Shown: positions 1-8,418 of the stretch, piece after piece
How positions within the stretch are numbered: position 1 is the stretch's first letter
How the letters are laid out: every line of letters begins with the position of its first letter
From: Nitrospirota bacterium
Lineage (GTDB): Bacteria; Nitrospirota; Thermodesulfovibrionia; Thermodesulfovibrionales; Dissulfurispiraceae
Direction of reading: 5' to 3'
Assembly (NCBI GenBank): GCA_009773415.1
Contig: WSNO01000003.1
Span: forward strand, 47,942 to 111,941
DNA: 64,000 bases
Notes under the pieces: model-generated
What the model saw: only the letters and a program-made list of their open reading frames with translations
Databases searched by the model: none
Told to the model about the DNA's origin: nothing
Position numbers and translations under genes: made by a program

Positions 1-2
1 GC

Positions 3-1265
3 AGGGCAGTGCAGTCCGGTGATGTGCTATATTCCTTCCAGCGCGTTTTGCACCCTCAAACACGTTCACCAAATGCATGGATTTTTCAGCATGTGCTCGG
101 TGCAGATGATTACCGGAACGGGAAGGCAATAACAGTATCAGGTCTTAGGGTTATTGACGAACATACCTTTGAAATAATGCTGAAGCAGCCTTTTTCTCCG
201 TTCATCCGCATGCTGACCATGACTCCGGCATTCATTGTGCAGCGGGAGGTTGTTGAAAAGCTCGGGGCCGCTTTTGCTTATGAGCCGTCAGGGACCGGGC
301 CGTTCCAATTGAAACTCTGGAAGACCGACCGTGAGGTTGTTCTTGTCAGAAAGGAACACTATTTCGGCGGGGCTGCAAAAATTCAGGGCATCGCCTATCG
401 CATTATCCCGGAAGACCTGACGGCCCTGACGGAGTTTGAACTCGGCAATCTGGACATCGTGGCATTGCCGGCTTCCGCACACAAGAAATTTACGAGTACC
501 CTCCGGTGGAGAGAACATATTCATACACTGCAGGGAATGAATACCTATTATCTTGGTATGAACTGCTCACGGTTGCCGATGTCTGACGTGCGTTTGCGTC
601 ATGCAGTATCTCTGGCGATTGATCGCAAAAAAATCCTTGAGACGTTCTACGAGCAGCGCGGGAGGCTCGCTTCCGGCCCGGTTGTCGATATGCTTCGGCA
701 GTGGCAGCTGCACGGGCAGGCGCAGCGGTATGATGCTGAAGCGGCTCGTTCATTGGTGCGATCCATTGGGGCAGAAGGCACCATGATAAAGCTTTTAGTC
801 ACCGCAGATCAGGAAATAGCAGATCTTGCGGAGATTGTTCAGTCATACCTGAAAGCTGCAGGTCTGCAGGTGCAGATCAAGCAGCTCGAATGGAGCGCCT
901 ACAAAGCGGCTCTCAACCAGGGGGAAGCCGACATCTTCTGGCTCAGCTGGTGGGCCGACTACCCGGATGCCGAGAATTTTCTCTTTCCCCTCTTTCATTC
1001 GGCCAATCATGGTCCTTCCGGTAACCGCACCCGATATGTGAACCATACGGTGGACAGGCTTATAGAACAGGGACAGGCCGCTTTCGCAGAATATGAGCGC
1101 AATGAGGCGTACCGCAAGGCTGAAGAGCTCATTGTTCAGGATGCTCCGTGGGTCTTTATGTGGCATAAAAACGAATATGTGGTACAACAGCCATGGATTC
1201 AGGGATTTCGCGTCTATCCGGTGTATACGATAGACAAAGGGCTGGAGATTGCGATCAGAAAATAG
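3..1265 (+). CDS. Peptide ABC transporter substrate-binding protein (SBP_bac_5), 5' end cut by window
   Basis: Periplasmic binding protein of the DppA/OppA family, which captures oligopeptides or similar solutes for the permeases encoded next. The reading frame is open to the window edge, and the first visible residues (SGDVLYSFQRVLHP) correspond to an internal family motif, so roughly the first 100 residues and the signal peptide lie outside. The rest of the fold is present, including a segment near residue 200 (VRLRHAVSLAIDRKKI) and the tryptophan-rich WLSWWADYPDAENF stretch typical of the C-terminal lobe. It is followed by the two permease genes in the same direction, forming the end of a Dpp/Opp-type operon. 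The exact substrate cannot be told from sequence; nickel or other oligopeptide-like ligands are possible. Confidence 0.9.
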   Translation, partial: RAVQSGDVLYSFQRVLHPQTRSPNAWIFQHVLGADDYRNGKAITVSGLRVIDEHTFEIMLKQPFSPFIRMLTMTPAFIVQREVVEKLGAAFAYEPSGTGPFQLKLWKTDREVVLVRKEHYFGGAAKIQGIAYRIIPEDLTALTEFELGNLDIVALPASAHKKFTSTLRWREHIHTLQGMNTYYLGMNCSRLPMSDVRLRHAVSLAIDRKKILETFYEQRGRLASGPVVDMLRQWQLHGQAQRYDAEAARSLVRSIGAEGTMIKLLVTADQEIADLAEIVQSYLKAAGLQVQIKQLEWSAYKAALNQGEADIFWLSWWADYPDAENFLFPLFHSANHGPSGNRTRYVNHTVDRLIEQGQAAFAEYERNEAYRKAEELIVQDAPWVFMWHKNEYVVQQPWIQGFRVYPVYTIDKGLEIAIRK

Positions 1266-1338
1266 AAATCAGTCCCCGATTCTTCGAAACTTCCTGTCTG
1301 GATTCTCTCTTATGACTCCTGTATGCTAAATCCATACC

Positions 1339-2271
1339 ATGAAAACGTATATTCTTAAACGACTTTTTCTGCTTGTTCCTTTGCTGCTCGGCATTACTAT
1401 GGTGAGTTTTCTTATGCTGAAATCGCTGCCTGGAGATCCGGTGCTGAATCTTGTCGGCGAGCGGGCAAGTCAGGAGATTATCGAAAGCATCAGCAAGGAG
1501 CTCGGCGCGGATCAGGGGTTTATACGGCAGTACACCGGATATCTTTCACTGCTGATAAAAGGCGATTTCGGGAGGTCGTATTATACGAACCGGCAGGTGC
1601 TCGATGAGATTCTGGCAAAGTTTCCGAACACTGTTTGCCTTGCATTGGCAACGATGTTCATAGCCATTCCGGTCGGTATTCTGCTGGGAATAGCGGCTGC
1701 TCTCAATCGGGGTGGTTTTATAGACCGCGCAATGCAGGCCGTTACTATTGCAGGAGTGAGCATGCCGGTTTTCTGGTTCGGCATTATGGTGATGCTGCTC
1801 TTTAGCCTCCAGTTAAAGCTATTTCCTCCTTCAGGAACAGGTGGTCTTCAATTTCTGGCGCTTCCGGCCTGTGTACTCGCCGTGCCGGCAATATCAACGC
1901 TGGCGCGGGTGACACGTACGAGCATGATTGACGCTCTGGCGATGCCGCATGTGCAGACTGCGAGAGCCAAAGGGCTCCTTCGCCGGAAGACGCTTGCCAT
2001 GCATGTCTTGAGAAATGCTCTGATCCCGATTATCACCATTATCGGACTCGATTTCGGTAGTTACCTGAACGGGGCGGTGGTTACAGAGACAATTTTCGGA
2101 TGGGACGGCATCGGGCGCTTCACGATGGACGGCATTGTTAAACGCGATTATCCGGTCATCATGGGCTGCATCATTATCGGCACAGCGGTTTTTGTTTTTG
2201 TGAATCTGGTGACGGATCTCGTTTATCTCTATCTTGACCCAAGGATTCGGCTGGATGAAAAAAACAGGTAA
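1339..2271 (+). CDS. Peptide ABC transporter permease, DppB/OppB type
   Basis: Inner-membrane permease of a peptide-type ABC importer, 310 residues, the usual length. The N-terminus (KRLFLLVPLLLGITMVSF) is the hallmark first membrane helix of the DppB family, followed by a periplasmic loop and five further hydrophobic segments. The cytoplasmic EAA loop that contacts the ATPase is visible near residues 208-225 (ARAKGLLRRKTLAMHVLRNA). It begins 74 bases after the binding protein and overlaps the next permease, consistent with one transcript. No ATP-binding subunit follows, so the ATPases must be encoded elsewhere or upstream of the window. Confidence 0.95.
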   Translation: MKTYILKRLFLLVPLLLGITMVSFLMLKSLPGDPVLNLVGERASQEIIESISKELGADQGFIRQYTGYLSLLIKGDFGRSYYTNRQVLDEILAKFPNTVCLALATMFIAIPVGILLGIAAALNRGGFIDRAMQAVTIAGVSMPVFWFGIMVMLLFSLQLKLFPPSGTGGLQFLALPACVLAVPAISTLARVTRTSMIDALAMPHVQTARAKGLLRRKTLAMHVLRNALIPIITIIGLDFGSYLNGAVVTETIFGWDGIGRFTMDGIVKRDYPVIMGCIIIGTAVFVFVNLVTDLVYLYLDPRIRLDEKNR

Positions 2272-3064
2272 GATAGCTTCCGGTGTTTTAATAGTGATGG
2301 TGGTGTTTTCAGTGATGGCTCCGCTGCTGCCCATAGCGGATCCGGAGCGCATTGATCTTGATGCCCTTCGTGAAGCGCCGTCGGCTGCTCATCTGTTCGG
2401 CACAGACAGCAAGGGGCGGGACATTTTTTCCCGTGTCGTATTCGGCGGGCGGGTTTCAATCAGCGTTGCCGCTGTCGCAGCGTTCACCTCTGCGTTTATC
2501 GGCTTTGTTGTCGGACTGGCTGCAGGGTATTGCGGCGGGAAGACGGACACGATATTGATGGCTCTCGTGGACTTTATTCTCTCGTTTCCTTCATTGCTGC
2601 TCGCAATTGCCGTCTCTGTTGTTCTGCCGCCCGGCATCTATACCGTCATGATAGCGATAGCTTTCGTCGGATGGACCTCGTTTGCACGGATTGTCCGCGG
2701 ACAGGTGTTGACGTACAAGGAAATGCCGTTTGTGGAAGCGGCGCGTTCGATGGGGTGCGGTCATGCGCGCATCGCCATTCTGCATATAGCGCCGCTTTGT
2801 CTCCCTATAAGCCTCATAATGATGGGGATAAAGCTGGGCGGTTTTGTGCTAACTGAGGCGACGCTGGGTTTTCTTGGGCTTGGCGTTCAGCCGCCGACGC
2901 CCACATGGGGGTCGATGGTCAGCGCAAATCGGGCGTATATCCTTTCGGCGCCATGGACGGTTTTCTTTCCAGGACTTGCTATTTTTGTGACGGCGTTTTG
3001 CTGTAATCTGCTGGGCGAATATTTAAAAGAACGGAGCGACCTGAGACGATCGCTCCGCTATTGA
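2255..3064 (+). CDS. Peptide ABC transporter permease, DppC/OppC type
   Basis: Second membrane subunit of the peptide importer, 269 residues. The family signature FGTDSKGRDIFSR follows the first helix, and an EAA loop (EAARSMGCGHARIAILHIAP) lies near residue 165. I start it at ATG 2255, preceded by AAGGA nine bases upstream; a TTG at 2234 is in frame but lacks such a site. The gene overlaps the end of the preceding permease by 17 bases, implying translational coupling. Its stop codon directly abuts the stop codon of the convergent DksA-like gene, leaving no room for a separate terminator. Confidence 0.94.
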   Translation: MKKTGKIASGVLIVMVVFSVMAPLLPIADPERIDLDALREAPSAAHLFGTDSKGRDIFSRVVFGGRVSISVAAVAAFTSAFIGFVVGLAAGYCGGKTDTILMALVDFILSFPSLLLAIAVSVVLPPGIYTVMIAIAFVGWTSFARIVRGQVLTYKEMPFVEAARSMGCGHARIAILHIAPLCLPISLIMMGIKLGGFVLTEATLGFLGLGVQPPTPTWGSMVSANRAYILSAPWTVFFPGLAIFVTAFCCNLLGEYLKERSDLRRSLRY

Positions 3065-3457
3065 TCAGCGTTCGCGGAGTTTCTCTTCTTCTTCCTGCTC
3101 GGTCTTGCAGTCAATGCACATGGTGGTGACCGGTCTTGCATCGAGTCGTTTAATGGTAATCTCGCAGCCGCATCCTTCGCAGATGCCATATTCGCCGTTG
3201 TCGATCATCTCGATGGTTTCTTCTATTTTTTTCAGAAGCTTGCGTTCACGGTCCCGAAGACGGAGCGTAAAGTTCCGGTCAATTTCAGCAGAGGCCTGAT
3301 CCCCCAGTTCGGTTGATGTTTCGCTCGGAAGGGTCGTCATTGTAATGCCGGCTCCCGCAAGAAGTTCTTCACGCTGCTGAACAAGTTTCTTGCGTATCCC
3401 CTGAATTTTCTTTTGTCTCAGTTCTTTTTCGGATGCCTGCTTCACTGGTTTCTTCAT
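3065..3457 (-). CDS. TraR/DksA family zinc-finger protein
   Basis: Small (130 residue) member of the DksA/TraR family, which binds the secondary channel of RNA polymerase and modifies transcription with ppGpp. A charged coiled-coil region (about residues 10-35 and 60-88) is followed by a C4 zinc finger with cysteines at about 93, 96, 114 and 117 and an extra cysteine at 98. The C-terminal tail is rich in Glu and Arg. The start is ATG 3457. It runs opposite to both neighbours. Whether it is the housekeeping DksA or one of several paralogues cannot be settled here. Confidence 0.85.
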   Translation of the reverse strand: MKKPVKQASEKELRQKKIQGIRKKLVQQREELLAGAGITMTTLPSETSTELGDQASAEIDRNFTLRLRDRERKLLKKIEETIEMIDNGEYGICEGCGCEITIKRLDARPVTTMCIDCKTEQEEEEKLRER

Positions 3458-3565
3458 GCTCTCCAGTCCTTAGTAATGAGATAGTTTTGAGCAAAAATGT
3501 ATCATACACGTTACCAGAAAGAGGTTCAGGGAGTCAAACAAACTGATGGATTTTCAAAGAAAAAC

Positions 3566-3594
3566 TTGACAATACAGCAATGGGGTGCGATAAA
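3566..3594 (+). promoter_or_regulatory. Sigma-70-type promoter upstream of ihfA
   Basis: TTGACA at 3566-3571 and GATAAA at 3589-3594 are separated by exactly 17 bases, which fits a vegetative promoter. Transcription would begin near 3601 and read into the HU/IHF gene at 3673, leaving a leader of about 70 bases. Confidence 0.6.
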
Positions 3595-3672
3595 ATGGTG
3601 CTCGGTATCGGGAATCGGTGCCATGTTATTGAGAATATGCTCATTTTGTGAACTTAGCGGGGGAGACGCATC

Positions 3673-3951
3673 ATGACAAAGGCTGATATCGTCAATCTTG
3701 TTTTTGAAAAAGTAGGTCTGCCGAAGAACGATTGCCAGGATATTGTCGAGTCGGTGTTCGATACTATCAAGCATACGCTCATCGAAGGCGAATCCATCAA
3801 GGTCTCCGGGTTCGGTACTTTCAATGTGCGCAAAAAGGGCTCGCGGGTCGGACGCAATCCAAAGACAAAGCAGGAGGTAGAAATTACGCCTCGCAGGGTC
3901 GTCACCTTCAAGGCCAGTGATCATCTGAAAGCAGCAATTGAAAAGATGTAG
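3673..3951 (+). CDS. ihfA: Integration host factor alpha subunit / HU family
   Basis: DNA-bending nucleoid protein of 92 residues. The N-terminus [16 protein letters not shown] and the DNA-contacting arm ([20 protein letters not shown], residues about 47-66) are typical of IhfA, and the C-terminal helix ([14 protein letters not shown]) completes the fold. A purine-rich GGGGGAG site precedes ATG 3673. It is followed 20 bases later by a MerR-type regulator, an arrangement (ihfA-merR-tRNA-Pro) that recurs in deltaproteobacteria and Nitrospirae. IhfA versus HU assignment rests on this context and on sequence flavour; the partner ihfB is not in the window. Confidence 0.88.
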   Translation: MTKADIVNLVFEKVGLPKNDCQDIVESVFDTIKHTLIEGESIKVSGFGTFNVRKKGSRVGRNPKTKQEVEITPRRVVTFKASDHLKAAIEKM

Positions 3952-3971
3952 TTATTCCAGGTAGTTTGCTG

Positions 3972-4385
3972 ATGCAGAGGGCACGCTCATCATCAGAGAC
4001 TCTTCGGTTGTTCCCCGAAAAACTCTTTTATAAAATAGGGGAAGTGAGTGCGCTCGTCGGGGTAGAATCCTATGTTTTGCGTTACTGGGAGAGCGAATTC
4101 CCCTCGCTGCGGCCGAGGAAAAGCAGATCCGGCCAACGGATCTACACAAAGAAAGACATTGACCTTATTCTGTTGATCCGGCGTCTTCTTTATGAAGAAC
4201 GCTATACCATCGACGGTGTCAGGAGAAAACTCGGCGGCATGCTGCATGACGAAGCGCTGGTTCCAGTCATTCCGTCTGAATTGCCGCCTGCGGAGCCGAA
4301 AACAGTCGGCTGCGTGCAGGATGCTGAGAGTATTGTCCGGACGATTCGCGAACGGCTCAGAAGGATTCTCGAGAGTTTTTCGTAA
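3972..4385 (+). CDS. MerR family transcriptional regulator
   Basis: A 137-residue protein with an N-terminal MerR winged helix-turn-helix ([25 protein letters not shown], about residues 18-42, then a wing with [12 protein letters not shown]). The C-terminal part is short and carries no metal-binding cysteine set, so the effector is unknown. I chose ATG 3972, with AGGT about nine bases upstream, over an in-frame TTG at 3966. It lies just after ihfA and before tRNA-Pro and is probably co-transcribed with ihfA. Orphan MerR proteins in this position are conserved but uncharacterised. Confidence 0.88.
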   Translation: MQRARSSSETLRLFPEKLFYKIGEVSALVGVESYVLRYWESEFPSLRPRKSRSGQRIYTKKDIDLILLIRRLLYEERYTIDGVRRKLGGMLHDEALVPVIPSELPPAEPKTVGCVQDAESIVRTIRERLRRILESFS

Positions 4386-4406
4386 AGTAATTGCTCATTT
4401 TTAATT

Positions 4407-4484
4407 CGGGGCGTAGCGCAGCTTGGTTAGCGCACTCGCTTGGGGTGCGAGAGGTCGGCCGTTCGAATCGGCTCGCCCCGACCA
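4407..4484 (+). tRNA. tRNA-Pro (GGG anticodon)
   Basis: Complete cloverleaf: acceptor CGGGGCG pairs with CGCCCCG at 4474-4480, the anticodon stem CTCGC/GCGAG encloses a TTGGGGT loop giving anticodon GGG, and the T arm GGCCG-TTCGAAT-CGGCT is canonical. The 3' CCA is encoded at 4482-4484. GGG reads proline codons CCC and CCU. Confidence 0.96.
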
Positions 4485-4806
4485 TTTTCCCTAATAAATC
4501 AGTTAGTTGTAAGGGCAGTTTTGGACTTGCTCCAACGCCACTTCACCGTCTGTTTTTAGAAACACCTCCCCAAGGGTTTTTTAAAGCACAGCGGTAGGTG
4601 CTTGCACGCACAAAAAAGCCTCTTGCCGGAACCAAGGCAAGAGGCTTTTTTGTGCGTGCAAGAATGCTTGACAGCAGCCCCGTTTTCTGATGGAATCAGG
4701 CAGTGTGCAACTTGGCCGACTTTTGACGCGTTTGCCTTTGAGACGATACTTCCGGCGTGGCGTTCGGAGGCCATTGTATACTAACGTATGAAAGGAGATG
4801 CTGCAG
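4485..4806. other. Intergenic stretch after tRNA-Pro
   Basis: About 320 bases without a credible gene. It holds the long perfect inverted repeat at 4601-4662 and, after it, TTGACA at 4668-4673 with TGGAAT 17 bases on, a weak promoter candidate for the binding protein at 4807. I see no coding signal. Confidence 0.6.
4601..4662. repeat. Perfect 27-bp inverted repeat, bidirectional terminator core
   Basis: Two 27-base arms (4601-4627 and 4636-4662) are exact reverse complements around an 8-base loop. The core GCCTCTTGCC/GGCAAGAGGC is flanked by A6 and T6, so it can act as a rho-independent terminator in both directions, but the pairing continues outward for another 11 bp (CTTGCACGCAC/GTGCGTGCAAG), which an ordinary terminator does not need. 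Confidence 0.85.
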
Positions 4807-5571
4807 ATGAGTACGACGAGATTGATTGGTTCAGCATGTATCTGCATTCTCGTTTTGTTCCCGCTATTGGCTTCCGCATTGCCTGCTCAGGGAGAGGATC
4901 CCCTTCTCTCTGTTATTCAGGATTACGGCAGGCCTCTCAGTTTTGTCGATCCGAAGACCGGCGCCATTACGGGTTTTCAGGTCGAGATGCTGGATGCGCT
5001 TGCAGTACGGATCGGCCTGAAGCTGAAGCATGTTTTCGTAAAGACCTATGCCGAACTGGTCAGGAAGTTCGAGCGAGAAAATGCCGCCTTGACGCCCAGT
5101 GTTGCCATCAGTAATGACCGAAAAATGATATTCGACTTTACGGAGCCGTATGAATCAATACCGTTGTTGATATTTGTCAGATCAGAAGATACGCAGATTC
5201 AGACTATTCAAGCCGGTCTGATTATCGGAGCGGTCCGGGCAAGTGCAGCGGTCGGCTATCTTAGAGCAATTGAAGGCATTAAGATAGATCTCTATCCTGG
5301 CTATCAGGAAGTGATCGCTGCGCTAATGGAAAGGCGGATTGACGCTTTTACCGCGTCTGCCGGGCGTGTGCGTGGAATGCTGATAGATGCCGGTCTCGAT
5401 GGCAAAGTCATACCGGTTGGCCCCCCGGTGGGTGTTGTGCACAGAGCGGTTGCCGTCCGCAAAGGGAATACAGCGCTTCTGGAGCGTCTTAATGAGGAGG
5501 TTGCGGTGTTTGTCGGTTCTTCGGAGTATCAGAAAATACAGGAGAAGTGGTTCGGAGCAGAGGAAAAATAG
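4807..5571 (+). CDS. Periplasmic substrate-binding protein, amino-acid/MltF type (SBP_bac_3)
   Basis: A 254-residue secreted protein. Residues 1-24 form a Sec signal peptide (basic start, then a hydrophobic run ending in an Ala-rich cleavage region). The mature part follows the bacterial extracellular solute-binding family 3: a GFQVEMLDALAVRIGL stretch near residue 55, FDFTEPYESIPLLIFVR near residue 110 and a C-terminal YQKIQEKWFG motif. Start ATG 4807 is preceded by AAAGGAG at the proper distance; ATG 4798 would place the site on top of the start. There is no permease beside it, so it may be a sensor-like or orphan binding protein rather than part of a transporter. Confidence 0.85.
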   Translation: MSTTRLIGSACICILVLFPLLASALPAQGEDPLLSVIQDYGRPLSFVDPKTGAITGFQVEMLDALAVRIGLKLKHVFVKTYAELVRKFERENAALTPSVAISNDRKMIFDFTEPYESIPLLIFVRSEDTQIQTIQAGLIIGAVRASAAVGYLRAIEGIKIDLYPGYQEVIAALMERRIDAFTASAGRVRGMLIDAGLDGKVIPVGPPVGVVHRAVAVRKGNTALLERLNEEVAVFVGSSEYQKIQEKWFGAEEK

Positions 5572-5779
5572 CAAACACCGGACAGGACGGCTTTTTGTGA
5601 CAGGCCAATTGCATTACCTGCTAATCCGTCAGGCTCGAAAAATTGATTATCGGTCCATAGTAAATAATCATCATTCATGACCACTTTAGTATCTTATTCC
5701 GGCCTTGGTCGTTTATAATTTCAGACGGGACATGCTGATGGAGTCCCATGAATACGTTAGCTGAAAAGAAAGAGAATGC

Positions 5780-7159
5780 ATGAAATTCGATGAACTCGTT
5801 ATCCCCGAGCCAGTCCGCGAAGGAATCAGAGCTGCAGGATTTACTGAATGCACACCGGTGCAGGCCCTGACGCTGCCGGAAGCGCTTCAGGGGAAAGATA
5901 TTGCAGCACAGGCCCAGACCGGCACCGGCAAGACTGCGGCGTTCCTGATAGCGATCTTTTCTCGCATGCTGACCATGCCGCATTCCGGCAGCGGCCAGTC
6001 GCCTCGCGTTCTTGTGGTAGCCCCGACCCGTGAGCTTGTTATTCAGATTTATGAGGAAGCAAAGGTTCTGAGCGGCTCTTCTGGATTCAGAATTGTTCCG
6101 GTCTACGGAGGCATCGACTATAACAAGCAGCGCAATGATCTTTCGCAGGGTGTTGATATGCTTGTCGGCACGCCCGGCCGTCTTATCGATTATCTCAAGC
6201 AGAAAGTGTACAGCCTCAGAAAGACGGAATTCCTTGTTATCGATGAGGCTGATCGCATGTTCGACATGGGGTTTATAAGCGACCTCAGATTTCTTTTAAA
6301 GCGCATGGCTCCCTATAGTCAGCGCCAGTCGATGCTCTTCTCCGCCACGCTCTCGCATCGGGTCATGGAGCTTGCGCACGAATACATGAACATGCCTGAG
6401 CGTTATGAGGTCAGCCCCGAACGAGTGACGGTAGAATGTGTAGAGCAGCTCATCTATCACGTCGGCAAGGAGGAAAAATTCGGTCTGCTGCTTGGTCTGA
6501 TTCGACGGGAGCCGAACGGCCGCTATCTTGTTTTCTGCAATATGAAGATTACGGCAGAGCGCCTGCATCGCAAACTTGAGGTGAACGGCATCAGGGCTGA
6601 GGCGATTACGGGCGATGTCCCTCAGAAAAAGCGGCTGCAGGTTCTCGCGGAGTTCAAGGAGGGGACATTTCCGGTTCTTATCGCCTCCGACGTCGCGAGC
6701 CGGGGAATACATATCGATGATGTCACGCATGTCATCAATTACGATCTCCCGCAGGACCCTCAGGATTATGTGCATCGAATCGGCAGAACCGGACGTGCAG
6801 GCGCAGGCGGCGCAGCCATAACGCTTGCCTGTGAAGACTATATTTTGGCGCTGCCCGAGATAGAATCGTTTATCAAACAGAAAATTCCGGTGGCACCCAT
6901 TACCGATGAAATAATTGTGACCGATTATAAAAGAGCGCCGCGCGGACCGCGCTCTAAACTTTCGCATTCCCCAAAACGCATCCCTGAGCGAAAAGAGCGT
7001 TCGGGGCGGCGACCGTATCAGGCGAAAACATCTTTCCCGACTCCGGCTGCACCATCTGCTTCCGGGGAGGCGGACACGGCGAAGAAAAAAAGAAGGCCCA
7101 GGCGGAAGAAGCCGGGCACCGGGACGCCTGAACCGCAAAGCCAGCCGAATGAAGAGTAA
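5780..7159 (+). CDS. DEAD-box ATP-dependent RNA helicase
   Basis: A 459-residue DEAD-box helicase that unwinds RNA in ribosome assembly or mRNA turnover. All core motifs are present in order: Q motif (TPVQALTLPEA, about residue 24), Walker A AQTGTGKT, PTRELVIQ, GTPGR, DEAD, SAT (LFSATLS), LVFCN, ASRGIHIDDV and HRIGRTGRAG. The last 85 residues are a basic, low-complexity tail (Lys/Arg/Pro rich), as in RhlB/RhlE-like proteins where it binds RNA. ATG 5780 follows the purine-rich stretch AAAAGAAAGAGA. It overlaps the downstream methyltransferase by 11 bases, pairing two RNA-acting enzymes. Confidence 0.93.
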   Translation: MKFDELVIPEPVREGIRAAGFTECTPVQALTLPEALQGKDIAAQAQTGTGKTAAFLIAIFSRMLTMPHSGSGQSPRVLVVAPTRELVIQIYEEAKVLSGSSGFRIVPVYGGIDYNKQRNDLSQGVDMLVGTPGRLIDYLKQKVYSLRKTEFLVIDEADRMFDMGFISDLRFLLKRMAPYSQRQSMLFSATLSHRVMELAHEYMNMPERYEVSPERVTVECVEQLIYHVGKEEKFGLLLGLIRREPNGRYLVFCNMKITAERLHRKLEVNGIRAEAITGDVPQKKRLQVLAEFKEGTFPVLIASDVASRGIHIDDVTHVINYDLPQDPQDYVHRIGRTGRAGAGGAAITLACEDYILALPEIESFIKQKIPVAPITDEIIVTDYKRAPRGPRSKLSHSPKRIPERKERSGRRPYQAKTSFPTPAAPSASGEADTAKKKRRPRRKKPGTGTPEPQSQPNEE

Positions 7160-8327
7160 CCGTATCCTTGTCACCTGTCCAAAGGGGATCCCTCCGTATC
7201 TGAAACAGGAACTCGCCTCCCTTGGGTATCCGGTTGTTGCCGAGTCGATTGCCGGCGTTGAAACGAAAGGTTCTCTTGCAGATACCATGGCGCTCAACCT
7301 TTTGCTCCGGACGGCGCACCGGGTTCTCTGTCATCTCTCAACCTTTCCTGCTCACGATGCGAATGAACTCTATGCCGAGGTGTCGGCGATTGAATGGGAG
7401 CAGTACCTTGACGAGCATGAGTACCTTTCTGTTCATTCATCGGTAGATAACCCGTCGATAGATAATCCTTTATTTGCCAATGTGAAGTGCAAGGACGCGA
7501 TTGTTGACCGGATGCGGAAAGTGACCGGCGAACGACCGAATTCCGGAGCTGAGATGAGCGGCGCGGTTGTTTTTCTTTACTGGAAGGGAAACGAATGCAG
7601 TGTGTATCTCGATACGTCCGGCGAACCGCTTGCAAAGCGCGAATACCGGCGGATTCCCATGAAGGCACCGATGCAGGAAACGCTTGCCGCTGCAGTGATT
7701 ATGGAGTCCGGCTGGTCGGGTGACGGCAATTTTGTAAATCCGATGTGCGGCAGCGGAACTCTTGCTATTGAAGCAGCGCTTATGGCGCTGAACCGCGCGC
7801 CGGGCATCCTGCGCAGCAACTTCGGCTTCATGCATCTGAAAGGCTTTGTCAAAGATGATTGGGAAACAGTGCGCAGTAAAGCACGGGCCGGGACAAGGAA
7901 AAACCTGAGCGGCAAAATCATCGCCGCGGACAACAATCCCGCAGCAGTTCAGGCAGCCAGGAAAAATGCAGCGACGGCGGGGGTTGATAATCTTATCGAG
8001 TTCGTCGTCTGTGACTTTCGGGAAACGCCTGTCCCGGAGGGCGGCGGCATTGTCATGATGAATCCGGAGTATGGTGAGCGTCTGGGCAGGATGCATGAAC
8101 TGGAATTCACGTACAAGGCAATGGGCGACTTTCTGAAGCAGAAGTGCAGGGGATATGCCGGATATATTTTTACCGGGAATCTTGATCTCGCAAAGAAGGT
8201 CGGCCTGAAGGCATCGCGCCGCACACCTTTTTACAACAGTAAGATTGAGTGCCGCCTGCTGAAATATGACCTCTACGAAGGCAGCAGAAAGAAGGATGCC
8301 CTGAAAAGTCCTGACGCAGAGCGCTGA
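7149..8327 (+). CDS. THUMP-domain class I rRNA methyltransferase (RlmL N-terminal/YpsC type)
   Basis: A 392-residue SAM-dependent methyltransferase expected to modify guanine N2 in 23S rRNA. The N-terminal part (CPKGIPPYLKQEL...) and the THUMP domain (about residues 45-155) bind RNA; the Rossmann domain carries the SAM loop FVNPMCGSGTLAIEAAL near residue 195 and the catalytic motif near residue 304. That motif reads NPEYGERLG rather than the textbook NPPYGERL, so the second proline is replaced by Glu. The start overlaps the end of the helicase gene by 11 bases, so the two are probably translated together. Confidence 0.9.
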   Translation: MKSNRILVTCPKGIPPYLKQELASLGYPVVAESIAGVETKGSLADTMALNLLLRTAHRVLCHLSTFPAHDANELYAEVSAIEWEQYLDEHEYLSVHSSVDNPSIDNPLFANVKCKDAIVDRMRKVTGERPNSGAEMSGAVVFLYWKGNECSVYLDTSGEPLAKREYRRIPMKAPMQETLAAAVIMESGWSGDGNFVNPMCGSGTLAIEAALMALNRAPGILRSNFGFMHLKGFVKDDWETVRSKARAGTRKNLSGKIIAADNNPAAVQAARKNAATAGVDNLIEFVVCDFRETPVPEGGGIVMMNPEYGERLGRMHELEFTYKAMGDFLKQKCRGYAGYIFTGNLDLAKKVGLKASRRTPFYNSKIECRLLKYDLYEGSRKKDALKSPDAER

Positions 8328-8418
8328 TTCTCCCTATAACAGAGCCTTTTTTTCCGGCCTCCTCGACCTTCAAACCACACTTTTTGCATTTTTGATTTTC
8401 TTTCAGGGAGATTGATTG

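Noticed and set aside
6296..7297. Long minus-strand frame of 333 residues
   Set aside because: It lies entirely antisense to the DEAD-box helicase and methyltransferase genes, whose motifs are unambiguous; its product is low-complexity and rich in Arg/Phe/Cys.
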